From Alicyclobacillus tolerans (GTDB lineage Bacteria; Bacillota; Bacilli; Alicyclobacillales; Alicyclobacillaceae), in contig NZ_JAJFNK010000001.1 of the NCBI RefSeq assembly GCF_021739485.1, positions 366,039 to 430,038 on the forward strand: 64,000 bases of DNA. The letters run 5' to 3'. The position numbers and the translations under genes are program-made. Below the pieces are notes generated by a model, which had not been told where the DNA came from, did not search any database, and saw nothing but the letters and a program-made list of their open reading frames with translations. Shown here in pieces: positions 53,096-60,111 of the stretch (its first letter is position 1; the number at the start of each line of letters is the position of its first letter).

Positions 53096-53113
53096 CACAT
53101 GACTAATGTCATG
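53096..53113 (+). other. Right attachment site (attR)
   Basis: CACATGACTAATGTCATG: the second core copy. It contains the perfect dyad CATGAC-TAAT-GTCATG. It shares CACAT--CTAATGTCATG with attL (16 of 18 positions). Confidence 0.85.
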
Positions 53114-53185
53114 AAGAAGCTGAATGTTAAAGGCCGTTCACAAGCTGTCGTCGAATTGGTGCGACTGGGAGAACTGACCATCTAA
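53103..53185 (+). pseudogene. gerE: gerE, 3-prime part (right of the element)
   Basis: Codons from 53105 read NVMKKLNVKGRSQAVVELVR and LGELTI before TAA at 53183-53185: the exact C-terminal half of GerE missing from 48574-48735. It is not transcribed as a separate gene in a useful way, having no ribosome site. After excision of 4378 bp (one base more than a multiple of three) it joins the 5-prime part in frame. It is marked broken here only because it is half of an interrupted gene, not because it is decayed: no mutations are seen. Confidence 0.92.
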
Positions 53186-53191
53186 GGGTGT

Positions 53192-53222
53192 CACCCCTAC
53201 TCTGTCGGCGTAGGGGTGTTTT
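53192..53222 (+). terminator. Terminator of gerE
   Basis: CACCCCTAC pairs with GTAGGGGTG, followed by TTTT, seven bases after the gerE stop. Confidence 0.88.
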
Positions 53223-53354
53223 GCTCTTACGCTTCTTTACGTACTGCACAGGGCACCCTCGCGTCGTCGTGAGAGAGGTGGGTACCTCGCGTTGACGGCT
53301 GAATCCGCGCGGTGTTAAACTGTAGGAATCAGTGTCCGATGAGGAGTGCCAATC

Positions 53355-53792
53355 GTGGAGACCAACTTCCCTGAACATGTTGTGGATATCGAACAACGTT
53401 TGCGCCAAATCGCGGCCGTTGTGCGACGTAAAGGGCGTGCATTGATTGAGAATTACGGTCTGACGCCACCCCAGTTTGATGCTTTAGTCATTCTCAACAG
53501 GGACGGAGACTTAACGATTGGCGACCTGTCGAACCGGTTGTTTACGGCCTACAGTACTACGACCGACTTGGTGGATCGCCTGGAGCGGGCTGGATTTGTG
53601 GTGCGGCAACGCGATCAAGAGGATCGCCGCGTCGTCCGGGTGAAGCTTCAGGAACTCGGCTCTAACCTCATCGAGCAAGTGTTGGACGCTCGGCGTGCCT
53701 ATCTCGGCGGGATATTACAGTCCTTGAACAGCGAACAACGCAAGGAAATTTTACGGGTCCTCGACGTACTTCACGACAAGATGTCAGATTGA
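53355..53792 (+). CDS. ysmB: MarR-family regulator (YsmB-like)
   Basis: A 145-residue MarR winged helix: LTPPQFDALVILNRDGDLTIGD, recognition helix FTAYSTTTDLVDRLERAGFV, wing RDQEDRRVVRVKL. It lies between gerE and murI, exactly where B. subtilis has ysmB, so I use that name by position and family. Role unknown. GTG 53355 follows GAGGAG at eight bases; GTG 53346 is too close to the site. It probably forms an operon with murI, rdgB and the phosphodiesterase. Confidence 0.85.
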   Translation: METNFPEHVVDIEQRLRQIAAVVRRKGRALIENYGLTPPQFDALVILNRDGDLTIGDLSNRLFTAYSTTTDLVDRLERAGFVVRQRDQEDRRVVRVKLQELGSNLIEQVLDARRAYLGGILQSLNSEQRKEILRVLDVLHDKMSD

Positions 53793-53856
53793 TGAGGCGT
53801 TGTGCCGAGTTGGCACGGCGCCTTCATTGCCTGCTTACAGGGAGAGTTGAAGAACA

Positions 53857-54693
53857 GTGTCAAATCACCGGCCAATTGGGGTTTTTGATTCGGGTATTGG
53901 CGGCTTGACGGTGGCTGCTGCCATTGCTGCGGAATTGCCCAATGAGCAAATTTTTTACTTTGGCGACACGGCCCGCTGTCCGTATGGAGACAGAGATCCG
54001 GCGGAGGTAGCGGAGTTTTCGATAGAAGTGTTGGATTTTCTCTACGCACAAGGTGTCAAGTTATTGGTCGTGGCGTGCAACACAGCGACGGCGGTGGCGT
54101 TGCCGATTTTGGAAAAACGCTACAAGGTTCCGGTGATCGGCGTGATCCAACCGGGATCGCGGGCCGCCGCCAAAACGACAAATCACAAGCGAATCGGCGT
54201 CATCGGTACGGCAGTGACCATCCACACGGGGGCATACGAACGAGCCGTCAAGAGTCTGGATCCAAACGCAAATGTACATAGCCTGGCGTGCCCGGCTTTC
54301 GTCCCTCTCGTGGAAAGCGGACAATGGTCTGGGCCGGATGTGGAAAAAACAGTTCTCCAGTCGCTGTTGCCTTTAATGGAAGAGCGTGTGGATACTCTGA
54401 TTCTGGGTTGCACGCATTATCCGTTACTCCAGGAAACGATTCAACAAGTGGTTGGCAACGACGTTCGCCTTATCTCTTCCGCTTACGAAACCGCCGTAGA
54501 AGTCCGGGCGGTGTTGACGGCGCGGAACGAATTGCGAGAGCAAACCGGTCATGTGCAGAATCGATACTATACCAGCGGCGATGGGACCAAGATGCGCGCT
54601 GCGTTGCAGCACTGGTTGAATTTATCGGACGATCGAGCCGAAGTGTTGACCGTGCCGATCCCGGCGTCTTCTCCAATTGACGCGGCGCTGTAA
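53857..54693 (+). CDS. murI: Glutamate racemase
   Basis: A 278-residue MurI/RacE making D-glutamate for peptidoglycan. IGVFDSGIGGLTV carries the N-terminal Asp-Ser; VVACNTATAVALP has the first catalytic Cys and LILGCTHYPLL the second Cys with its His. GDTARCPYGDRDP is also conserved. GTG start after AGGGAG. In B. subtilis racE follows ysmB in the same way; here gerM and rph, which come next in Bacillus, are missing. Confidence 0.96.
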   Translation: MSNHRPIGVFDSGIGGLTVAAAIAAELPNEQIFYFGDTARCPYGDRDPAEVAEFSIEVLDFLYAQGVKLLVVACNTATAVALPILEKRYKVPVIGVIQPGSRAAAKTTNHKRIGVIGTAVTIHTGAYERAVKSLDPNANVHSLACPAFVPLVESGQWSGPDVEKTVLQSLLPLMEERVDTLILGCTHYPLLQETIQQVVGNDVRLISSAYETAVEVRAVLTARNELREQTGHVQNRYYTSGDGTKMRAALQHWLNLSDDRAEVLTVPIPASSPIDAAL

Positions 54694-54756
54694 TGGGTTC
54701 TTGTCCGGCCGCTTCACACGACGGGCGAGGTGGATGATAGGAAAGGAAAGGGGCAC

Positions 54757-55368
54757 ATGAGTACTCTTTTTATTGCTTCAAAAAATCGCCATAAGGTGGA
54801 CGAGTTTCGCGACATGCTGGCCGAGTTGGATTTGGCCGTGCTTCCGTTGCCTGACGATTGCCCGGAAAGTCCGGAGACCGGTGCTACCTTTGCCGAAAAC
54901 GCGGTTCAAAAGGCCAGGTTTTACAGTGCATTTGTAGACGGGTTTGTACTGGCGGACGATTCAGGTCTGTGCGTCGATTACCTGGGCGGCGCGCCTGGGG
55001 TCTTTTCGGCGCGGTATGCGGGCGATCACGGCAACGACAGCGCTAACAATGCGAAACTTTTAAGGGAGCTTGAGGGTGTTCCGGATGCCAAGCGAACCGC
55101 ACAATTCGTCTGCGCACTGGCTGTACATCATCCGCAATGGAACGCGGACTTGGTTGTCGAAGGAAGCGTACCCGGCTTGATTTTAACCCATCTGCGGGGA
55201 GACCAGGGGTTTGGCTACGACCCGTTGTTCTACCTTCCGGAACTCGGCAAAAGCGTGGCTGAACTAGAGCCTTCGGAAAAAAACCGGGTCTCACACCGGG
55301 CCCTGGCAGTTCGCCATTTATTGCAGCGGTGGAGGGGTGAGGTCGATGCGCCTGTGCATCGTCAGTGA
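54757..55368 (+). CDS. rdgB: XTP/dITP diphosphatase (RdgB/HAM1 family)
   Basis: A 203-residue nucleotide-cleaning enzyme hydrolysing inosine and xanthosine triphosphates to monophosphates. Seen: the N-terminal IASKNRHKVDEFRDML, TGATFAENAVQKARFY, LADDSGLCVDYLGGAPGVFSARYAG, and the end signature FGYDPLFYLPE...SHRALAVR. ATG 54757 behind AAAGGGG. It corresponds to B. subtilis ysnA. Its 3-prime end overlaps the next gene by 23 bp. Confidence 0.95.
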   Translation: MSTLFIASKNRHKVDEFRDMLAELDLAVLPLPDDCPESPETGATFAENAVQKARFYSAFVDGFVLADDSGLCVDYLGGAPGVFSARYAGDHGNDSANNAKLLRELEGVPDAKRTAQFVCALAVHHPQWNADLVVEGSVPGLILTHLRGDQGFGYDPLFYLPELGKSVAELEPSEKNRVSHRALAVRHLLQRWRGEVDAPVHRQ

Positions 55369-55891
55369 CACTCACCGACGCCGGCATGAGTTGTTGGCTT
55401 CGGTCAAAACCGTACAGCCTATAGACGCCATTTTGCATGCCGGAGATGAGACATCCGATGCATCTTGGCTGTCCGAACGCGTAGATTGGCCGGTATTGGG
55501 AGTGGCCGGAAACTGGGATAAAGCCTCTGAACGATATCCGGTCGAGCGCATCATCGATCGATACGGACCGCGTATCTTGTTGACGCACGGTCACTTGCTT
55601 CGCGTTAAAGACAATCTCGCAGGCCTTTCGGAAAAAGCTGCAGCTCACCAGGCAGACATTGTGATTTACGGACACACCCATATCGCGGCGGTCACTGCGG
55701 AGTCGGGGAAGCTCTTCCTGAATCCTGGGAGCCTTGCGGAGCCCCGCGGGAGACGCGAACGTACGTTTGCTCTGTTGAGTATTTCCAAGCTGCCCAACGG
55801 CGGTTACACTGTGGATGTATCTCTCGTTGCCCCTTCGGGGGCGCACATTGACGATCGCGTCGTCGTCGTGGGGGCTGCCCAGTCAAGGTGA
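55346..55891 (+). CDS. Metallophosphoesterase, YfcE/MJ0936 family
   Basis: A 181-residue small phosphodiesterase (B. subtilis ysnB position). Metal ligands are visible in IVSDTHRRRHEL (D-x-H), LHAGDETSD (GD), VAGNWD (G-N-x-D), THGHLL and YGHTHIA (G-H-T-H). Such proteins hydrolyse phosphodiesters in the cytoplasm; the natural substrate is unknown. ATG 55346 follows GGAGGGG inside the end of rdgB, which indicates coupling. Confidence 0.9.
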   Translation: MRLCIVSDTHRRRHELLASVKTVQPIDAILHAGDETSDASWLSERVDWPVLGVAGNWDKASERYPVERIIDRYGPRILLTHGHLLRVKDNLAGLSEKAAAHQADIVIYGHTHIAAVTAESGKLFLNPGSLAEPRGRRERTFALLSISKLPNGGYTVDVSLVAPSGAHIDDRVVVVGAAQSR

Positions 55892-55989
55892 CCGCGAGCA
55901 TGTGGACCCAATGTTGCAAATCAGGGTCTTTGTCAGGGTCAAAGCGTGATAAACGCCGTTCTAAAGCCGTTTGGCCGGCGAGAGTCGGC

Positions 55990-56018
55990 TTGATTTTGGA
56001 TGGCGATTTTGTTAAACT
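55990..56018 (+). promoter_or_regulatory. Promoter of the tRNA-Gly/tRNA-Arg pair
   Basis: TTGATT, 17 bp, TAAACT, ending 20 bp before tRNA-Gly. Confidence 0.6.
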
Positions 56019-56038
56019 GCCTGAGTGTCGACAAAAAC

Positions 56039-56112
56039 GCGGGTGTAGTTCAATGGTAGAACTCCAGCCTTCCAAGCTGGTCGCGAGGGTTCGATTCCCT
56101 TCACCCGCTCCA
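56039..56112 (+). tRNA. tRNA-Gly (TCC)
   Basis: Acceptor GCGGGTG/CACCCGC, anticodon stem CCAGC/GCTGG with loop CTTCCAA, anticodon TCC; CCA encoded. Reads GGA/GGG. Confidence 0.95.
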
Positions 56113-56113
56113 T

Positions 56114-56190
56114 GTCTCAGTAGCTCAGCAGGATAGAGCAACAGCCTTCTAAGCTGTGGGTCGGGGGTTCGAATCCCTCCTGAGACGCCA
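56114..56190 (+). tRNA. tRNA-Arg (TCT)
   Basis: Acceptor GTCTCAG/CTGAGAC, anticodon stem ACAGC/GCTGT with loop CTTCTAA, anticodon TCT; CCA encoded. It begins one base after the tRNA-Gly CCA. Reads AGA/AGG. Confidence 0.95.
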
Positions 56191-56300
56191 TAAAAAAACT
56201 TAAGCAGAACAAGATTTAAGAATGACCACGATGGACGAGTGGTCATTTTTCATGAATTGTACTCCGAAGGTTGCAGCGGCTGAACGGAGCCGGAGCCCTG

Positions 56301-56546
56301 CTAATCGCGCAGCTCTCTGTACATTTGAATGGCTTCCTGTTCCGGCGTGATGATGAAAAAAGCAAGCAAAAGAAATGGAATCCCCCATCCTAGCCACGTA
56401 GCTGTGACTTTACGGCGTTCTTCCTCTGTTTTGTACGACATGATGTCTATACCTATCAGAGAATAGATAATTAGAAAAACCACGACACCGTGTCGCGCTG
56501 AAGATTCAGCTCGCTTCCATGCTTTCATTGCTTGGCCTTTATTCAT
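56301..56546 (-). CDS. Small two-helix membrane protein
   Basis: An 81-residue protein with two membrane helices (GVVVFLIIYSLIGIDIM and WLGWGIPFLLLAFFII) separated by a charged loop (SYKTEEERRKVTAT) and a charged tail. ATG 56546 is nine bases from AAGGAAGG. Convergent with the tRNA pair. No family recognised. Confidence 0.6.
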   Translation of the reverse strand: MNKGQAMKAWKRAESSARHGVVVFLIIYSLIGIDIMSYKTEEERRKVTATWLGWGIPFLLLAFFIITPEQEAIQMYRELRD

Positions 56547-56670
56547 TGTCACTTACCTTCCTTGGAACCGTCATTCTTTATAGTGTAGTGTGTTCAAACT
56601 TTTGGGAAACGGCCGATTGCCTCCCCCCAGCAGCATAAATTTGAGAAGTTGACCAAACGGCTGGTGCGCA

Positions 56671-56704
56671 AAAACCGGGAAGACAGGTGTCCATCCCGGT
56701 TTTT
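56671..56704. terminator. Bidirectional terminator-like hairpin
   Basis: AAAACCGGGA and TCCCGGTTTT pair around a 13-base loop; flanking A and T runs suit termination in both directions. It follows the minus-strand repeat-protein gene. Confidence 0.75.
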
Positions 56705-56771
56705 GTGTTGTTGCGTATTTGCGGTCAAGCTGCTTAGAGAAAGATAACGGTTTGTTGGAGTTTGTTGTTTC

Positions 56772-57557
56772 TTACATGAACGAACTGCGGTTGTACGAAG
56801 CGGCTTGACGGTCGGCCTGCATGACCTGATTCAATGCCGTTGAGTTAAACCCCGTGTTCATGTTCATCGACGACGGGTTGTTGTAGTTACGCTGGGACGG
56901 CTGGCCGTACTGACTGGCTTGGTGGTCAGCCTGCATAACCTGGCCAAGCCCTTGAGATGCGTAACCACTGCTTGCGTTTGAGGTGTACGCCCGGGACGTG
57001 TTGTAGTTGTGCTGACTCGGTTGCCCGAACTGACTGGACTGGTGATCGGCTTGCATCACTTGGCTGAACGCCCCAGAACCGTAGCCGCTGGAGGTGCCTC
57101 CCGCGTAATTCGCGGACGTATTGTAGTTGCGTTGACTCGGTTGTCCGTACTGGCTGGACTGGCGATCCGCTTGCAGCACTTGGTTCAACGCCCCAGAAGC
57201 GTAACCGTAGCCTGCACTGGTACCGTACGAGCCCTGCGTGTTATAGTGTTGTTGGTTTGATTGCCACTGGTTCGCTTGCCGATCTGCCTGCATCACTTGT
57301 TGAAGTCCGCCGATGCCAGTTGGCTGGAAGGAAGACCCCATCGCAGTGGCACTATAAGTGGAAGCAGCGAGGGACTGTTCCACTTCATGGCACAATTGGA
57401 TGCACTGCTGCAGTTGTTGGGATGCCCATGTTTCGTGTTGAGCCATAAACTGGTTCCCAGACTGTTGGGCGAGCATTTGGGCGTTTTGGCGTTCCCCTTG
57501 AGCCAGTTGTTGTAACGTGCTGCGGATTTGCTGAATTTGTTGGATGGCTTGATGCAT
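56772..57557 (-). CDS. Q/N/Y/S-rich repeat protein of unknown function
   Basis: A 261-residue protein. Residues 1-85 are a Q-rich helical or coiled-coil domain (MHQAIQQIQQIRSTLQQL...). The rest is about four and a half tandem units of 37-41 residues, each starting QVMQAD(R/H)Q and continuing S-Q-Y-G-Q-P-S-Q-x-N-Y-N-T-S, with a G-Y-x-S-G spacer. The repeat region has almost no hydrophobic or charged residues besides the D and R/H, a prion-like composition. ATG 57557 follows GGGGAGG. It may be a spore-surface or self-assembling protein; this is inference. A terminator follows. Confidence 0.8.
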   Translation of the reverse strand: MHQAIQQIQQIRSTLQQLAQGERQNAQMLAQQSGNQFMAQHETWASQQLQQCIQLCHEVEQSLAASTYSATAMGSSFQPTGIGGLQQVMQADRQANQWQSNQQHYNTQGSYGTSAGYGYASGALNQVLQADRQSSQYGQPSQRNYNTSANYAGGTSSGYGSGAFSQVMQADHQSSQFGQPSQHNYNTSRAYTSNASSGYASQGLGQVMQADHQASQYGQPSQRNYNNPSSMNMNTGFNSTALNQVMQADRQAASYNRSSFM

Positions 57558-57748
57558 ATAACGACCTCCCCATTTTGGATAATGTACAACGAGGATAGTA
57601 TTTGCGTCCGACACGACATGCCACTATGACAGTTAGAGTAATTACAGTCATAAAACGGAAAATCGCGCCCGTCCCCCTAGGTAAGTCCCCGTCAGTTTGG
57701 CAATCGAAAATTCACTATGCGGTTAGGGCCAACGCCCGTGAGTTTGGG

Positions 57749-57772
57749 CCGGTAAGTCAACCGGTAAGTCAA
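57749..57772. repeat. Two 12-bp tandem repeats
   Basis: CCGGTAAGTCAA occurs twice in tandem in the 346-bp divergent region 57558-57903. That region must hold promoters for both flanking genes but shows no clear consensus. Confidence 0.85.
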
Positions 57773-57903
57773 CTTGGGAACGGGCATCCTCTCTAGAGGT
57801 CAGCGCTGAATGCTTTTGCTTGTACGGCCTTAGGATAGTTCAGGCTAATCCAGGTTTGGTTAGAGATGTCATGATTCTAGAACGTCTTTGCAAGGAGGAC
57901 GAC

Positions 57904-58257
57904 ATGGTTCGTTTAGAGGTACAAAAAGCTGTAGTGGAAAAAGCGCTTAAGGAAAATCATGCTGCTTTCGAAGATCGAGATGGTGAGTTCCAGTGGACGG
58001 GAACGACTCGCGTGAAAAGTAAGCAGAGTGGTCGAGCGTACGATGTCGTCGTCGATATTTCCGTGCAATCGACTCGTCGGACAAAGGATCAAATAGCCGC
58101 TTGTTTATTGAAGCCCGATCTTCGCTTTGAGGATTTGCTCATCGTTTCCATGATTGATTCGAGGATTCCAGGGCATGTCAAGATCTCTGGATTACCGGGT
58201 AAGGATGTTGAACACGACTTTATGAAATTCCTGAAGAGTGTCGGAGCCGCGAAGTAG
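57904..58257 (+). CDS. Hypothetical protein (117 aa)
   Basis: A 117-residue soluble alpha/beta-looking protein with a balanced charged composition (EKALKENHAAFEDRDGEFQW, RAYDVVVDISVQSTRR, and a final HDFMKFLKSVGAAK). No signal peptide or membrane helix. AAGGAGG lies directly before ATG 57904; the frame reaches 57820 but that part is not supported. Family not recognised. Confidence 0.65.
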   Translation: MVRLEVQKAVVEKALKENHAAFEDRDGEFQWTGTTRVKSKQSGRAYDVVVDISVQSTRRTKDQIAACLLKPDLRFEDLLIVSMIDSRIPGHVKISGLPGKDVEHDFMKFLKSVGAAK

Positions 58258-58439
58258 CTTGTACAATAGAGATTGGCATTGTCGGCTGTCCGGGATACCA
58301 TATACGATGAACGCGTGAATGGCCATCTAAAGGACAGCCCAACAGCATGGCGTCTTAACAACTTTTTGAAACACCAGCAACATCGGTTGCGGTTCTATGG
58401 ACCGCGTCGGTGTAGGCCATTGGTGGGTGGGGGAGAAGC

Positions 58440-59933
58440 ATGACAAATCAGAGTTGCACCATTGGCATTGATATGGGGACCACCTCGGTTAAAACGGTTG
58501 CCTTTAACGAACGCGGAAGGGAAATTGGACGGGGTTCGAAACACTTGGATTTGTTCCATGAAAGCGATGGGCAAGCGGAACAGGATCCTCAAGCTGTATA
58601 CGACGCCGTGATGGATGCTTTGACACAGACAGTCAACCAAGTTCAAAATGCAGGGTTTCAAGTGCGTGCCGTAGGACTAAGTGCAGCGATGCACAGCCTG
58701 TTGCCCGTGGGAGCCGACGGACAACCTCTGGCTCGGGCGATGACTTGGATGGACACCCGGGCTAAGGAGGAAGCCGAGAGGCTATGGCGTTCCCCGGCAG
58801 GTCAACAGATCTACCAGGAAACAGGGACTCCCGTTCACGCGATGTCCCCGTTGACGAAACTGTTGTGGATGCAAAAAAATCGACGTGAACTATTCAATAA
58901 AGCAGAAAAATTTGTGTCATTAAAAGAGTGGGTCTGGCACCAGTGGTTTGACGAATGGGTGGTCGATGCTTCGATCGCAAGCGCGACCGGGTTGTATCAA
59001 TTGACGCGGCAGACGTGGGACGAAACGGCCCTTAACGTTTTGGGCCTCGAATCCTCGCACTTTTCGCGCGTCGTTTCTACCCGGTACATCTGCAAAGGCC
59101 CTAAAGATACCCGGCTGCGTGAACTTGGCCTTGGTTCCCAGGTTGCTTTTAATATTGGCGCGTCCGACGGCGTCTTGGCCAATCTGGCTTCGGGCGCTAT
59201 CGATACCCAAAGTGTGGCCATTACAGTCGGGACAAGCTGTGCCGTGCGTCTAGGCAGCAACACTCCAGTAACAGATGTAAAAACACGGTCTTTTTGTTAC
59301 GTGCTCGACGATTCCCAATACATTGTGGGAGGCCCGAGCAACAACGGAGGCATTGTCTTGGATTGGCTGTTTCATCAAGTCGTGGGCAGCGGCTGGAAAG
59401 ACAGTGATGAACAATTCTCGCAAATGTTAGAAGCAGCTGGAGATGTCACGACAAACGGGCTGTTCTGCCTGCCTTACGTCGCTGGAGAGCGAGCTCCGCT
59501 GTGGAATGCCGGTGCGCACGCGTCTTTTATTGGATTGACGCTGGAGCATACGGGGACTCACCTTCTGCGGGCTGCCGTGGAGGGGATTTTGTACAACGCA
59601 TACTGGATCGCGACGCGCCTGTTCGAGCAAACAGGAGTCCCAAAGCGGCTTGTGGTCTCCGGAAAGCTGTTGGAATTGGCTTGGGTGCGTCAACTGGCCG
59701 CGGACATTTTCGGGATTCCAGTTCAATTTGGGGAAGCCGTGGATGCTTCCGTGGCAGGGGCCGTGATTCTTGCAAACAAGGCTCTCCAAGGGGAATCTTT
59801 AGAAGCTCGGTTTGACGAAGAAAACGTGCAAATTGTTCCGGTCGACCAGTCAGCTCACCACGAGCACGAAATCAAATTTGCAAGATACGTTCAACTCGTT
59901 GAAGCTCTGGGTTTGGATGAAAACAGGGCTTAA
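58440..59933 (+). CDS. gntK: Gluconokinase (FGGY carbohydrate kinase)
   Basis: A 497-residue FGGY kinase. The ATP-binding start IGIDMGTTSVKTVAF, GLSAAMHSLLPV, TWMDTRA, the catalytic Asp in NIGASDGVLANLASG, TVGTSCAVR, the gluconate-kinase-like LPYVAGERAPLWN, and the C-terminal VVSGKLLELAWVRQLAADI are visible. It most likely phosphorylates gluconate to 6-phosphogluconate in the cytoplasm. No gntP permease, gntR regulator or gntZ lies adjacent, which is unusual. ATG with GGGGGAG upstream. Confidence 0.88.
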   Translation: MTNQSCTIGIDMGTTSVKTVAFNERGREIGRGSKHLDLFHESDGQAEQDPQAVYDAVMDALTQTVNQVQNAGFQVRAVGLSAAMHSLLPVGADGQPLARAMTWMDTRAKEEAERLWRSPAGQQIYQETGTPVHAMSPLTKLLWMQKNRRELFNKAEKFVSLKEWVWHQWFDEWVVDASIASATGLYQLTRQTWDETALNVLGLESSHFSRVVSTRYICKGPKDTRLRELGLGSQVAFNIGASDGVLANLASGAIDTQSVAITVGTSCAVRLGSNTPVTDVKTRSFCYVLDDSQYIVGGPSNNGGIVLDWLFHQVVGSGWKDSDEQFSQMLEAAGDVTTNGLFCLPYVAGERAPLWNAGAHASFIGLTLEHTGTHLLRAAVEGILYNAYWIATRLFEQTGVPKRLVVSGKLLELAWVRQLAADIFGIPVQFGEAVDASVAGAVILANKALQGESLEARFDEENVQIVPVDQSAHHEHEIKFARYVQLVEALGLDENRA

Positions 59934-60111
59934 GCGAAAACCTGGTTGGAGTAAAGCACTCCGGTGCAAACGATGAATCCATGTCATGGTAATACGTGGT
60001 TCTTGTTGAGAAACCGGTTGGGTTGGACAATCTCAGTCATTGGACAATCTTCATTCTCTGGGCAATTCGCATAAGTTATGGGCAACTTTGTCTGTAGCGA
60101 GGGGACCTTGA

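Larger units (their letters stand above)
48725..53113 (+). mobile_element. gerE intervening element (4.38 kb, serine recombinase, non-phage)
   Basis: The element is bounded by two copies of CTAATGTCATG (48725-48735 and 53103-53113), 4378 bp apart, which split gerE. Deleting one core and the DNA between restores the gerE frame exactly. Contents, all on the plus strand: an AsnB-type asparagine synthetase, a 97-codon ORF, and a large serine recombinase ending 28 bp before the right core. No phage structural, replication or lysis genes are seen. Known parallels are skin in sigK and, from memory, the gin element in gerE of B. cereus ATCC 10987, which are removed in the mother cell. Excision itself is inferred, not observed. 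Confidence 0.93.

Noticed and set aside
48725..53113. The insert in gerE as a prophage remnant
   Set aside because: No capsid, portal, terminase, tail, lysis or replication gene is visible; only a recombinase, a small ORF and a metabolic gene.
58315..58443. 42-codon frame ending in an ATGA overlap with gntK
   Set aside because: The overlap is suggestive, but there is no ribosome site and the sequence (rich in R, P and G at its end) looks non-coding.
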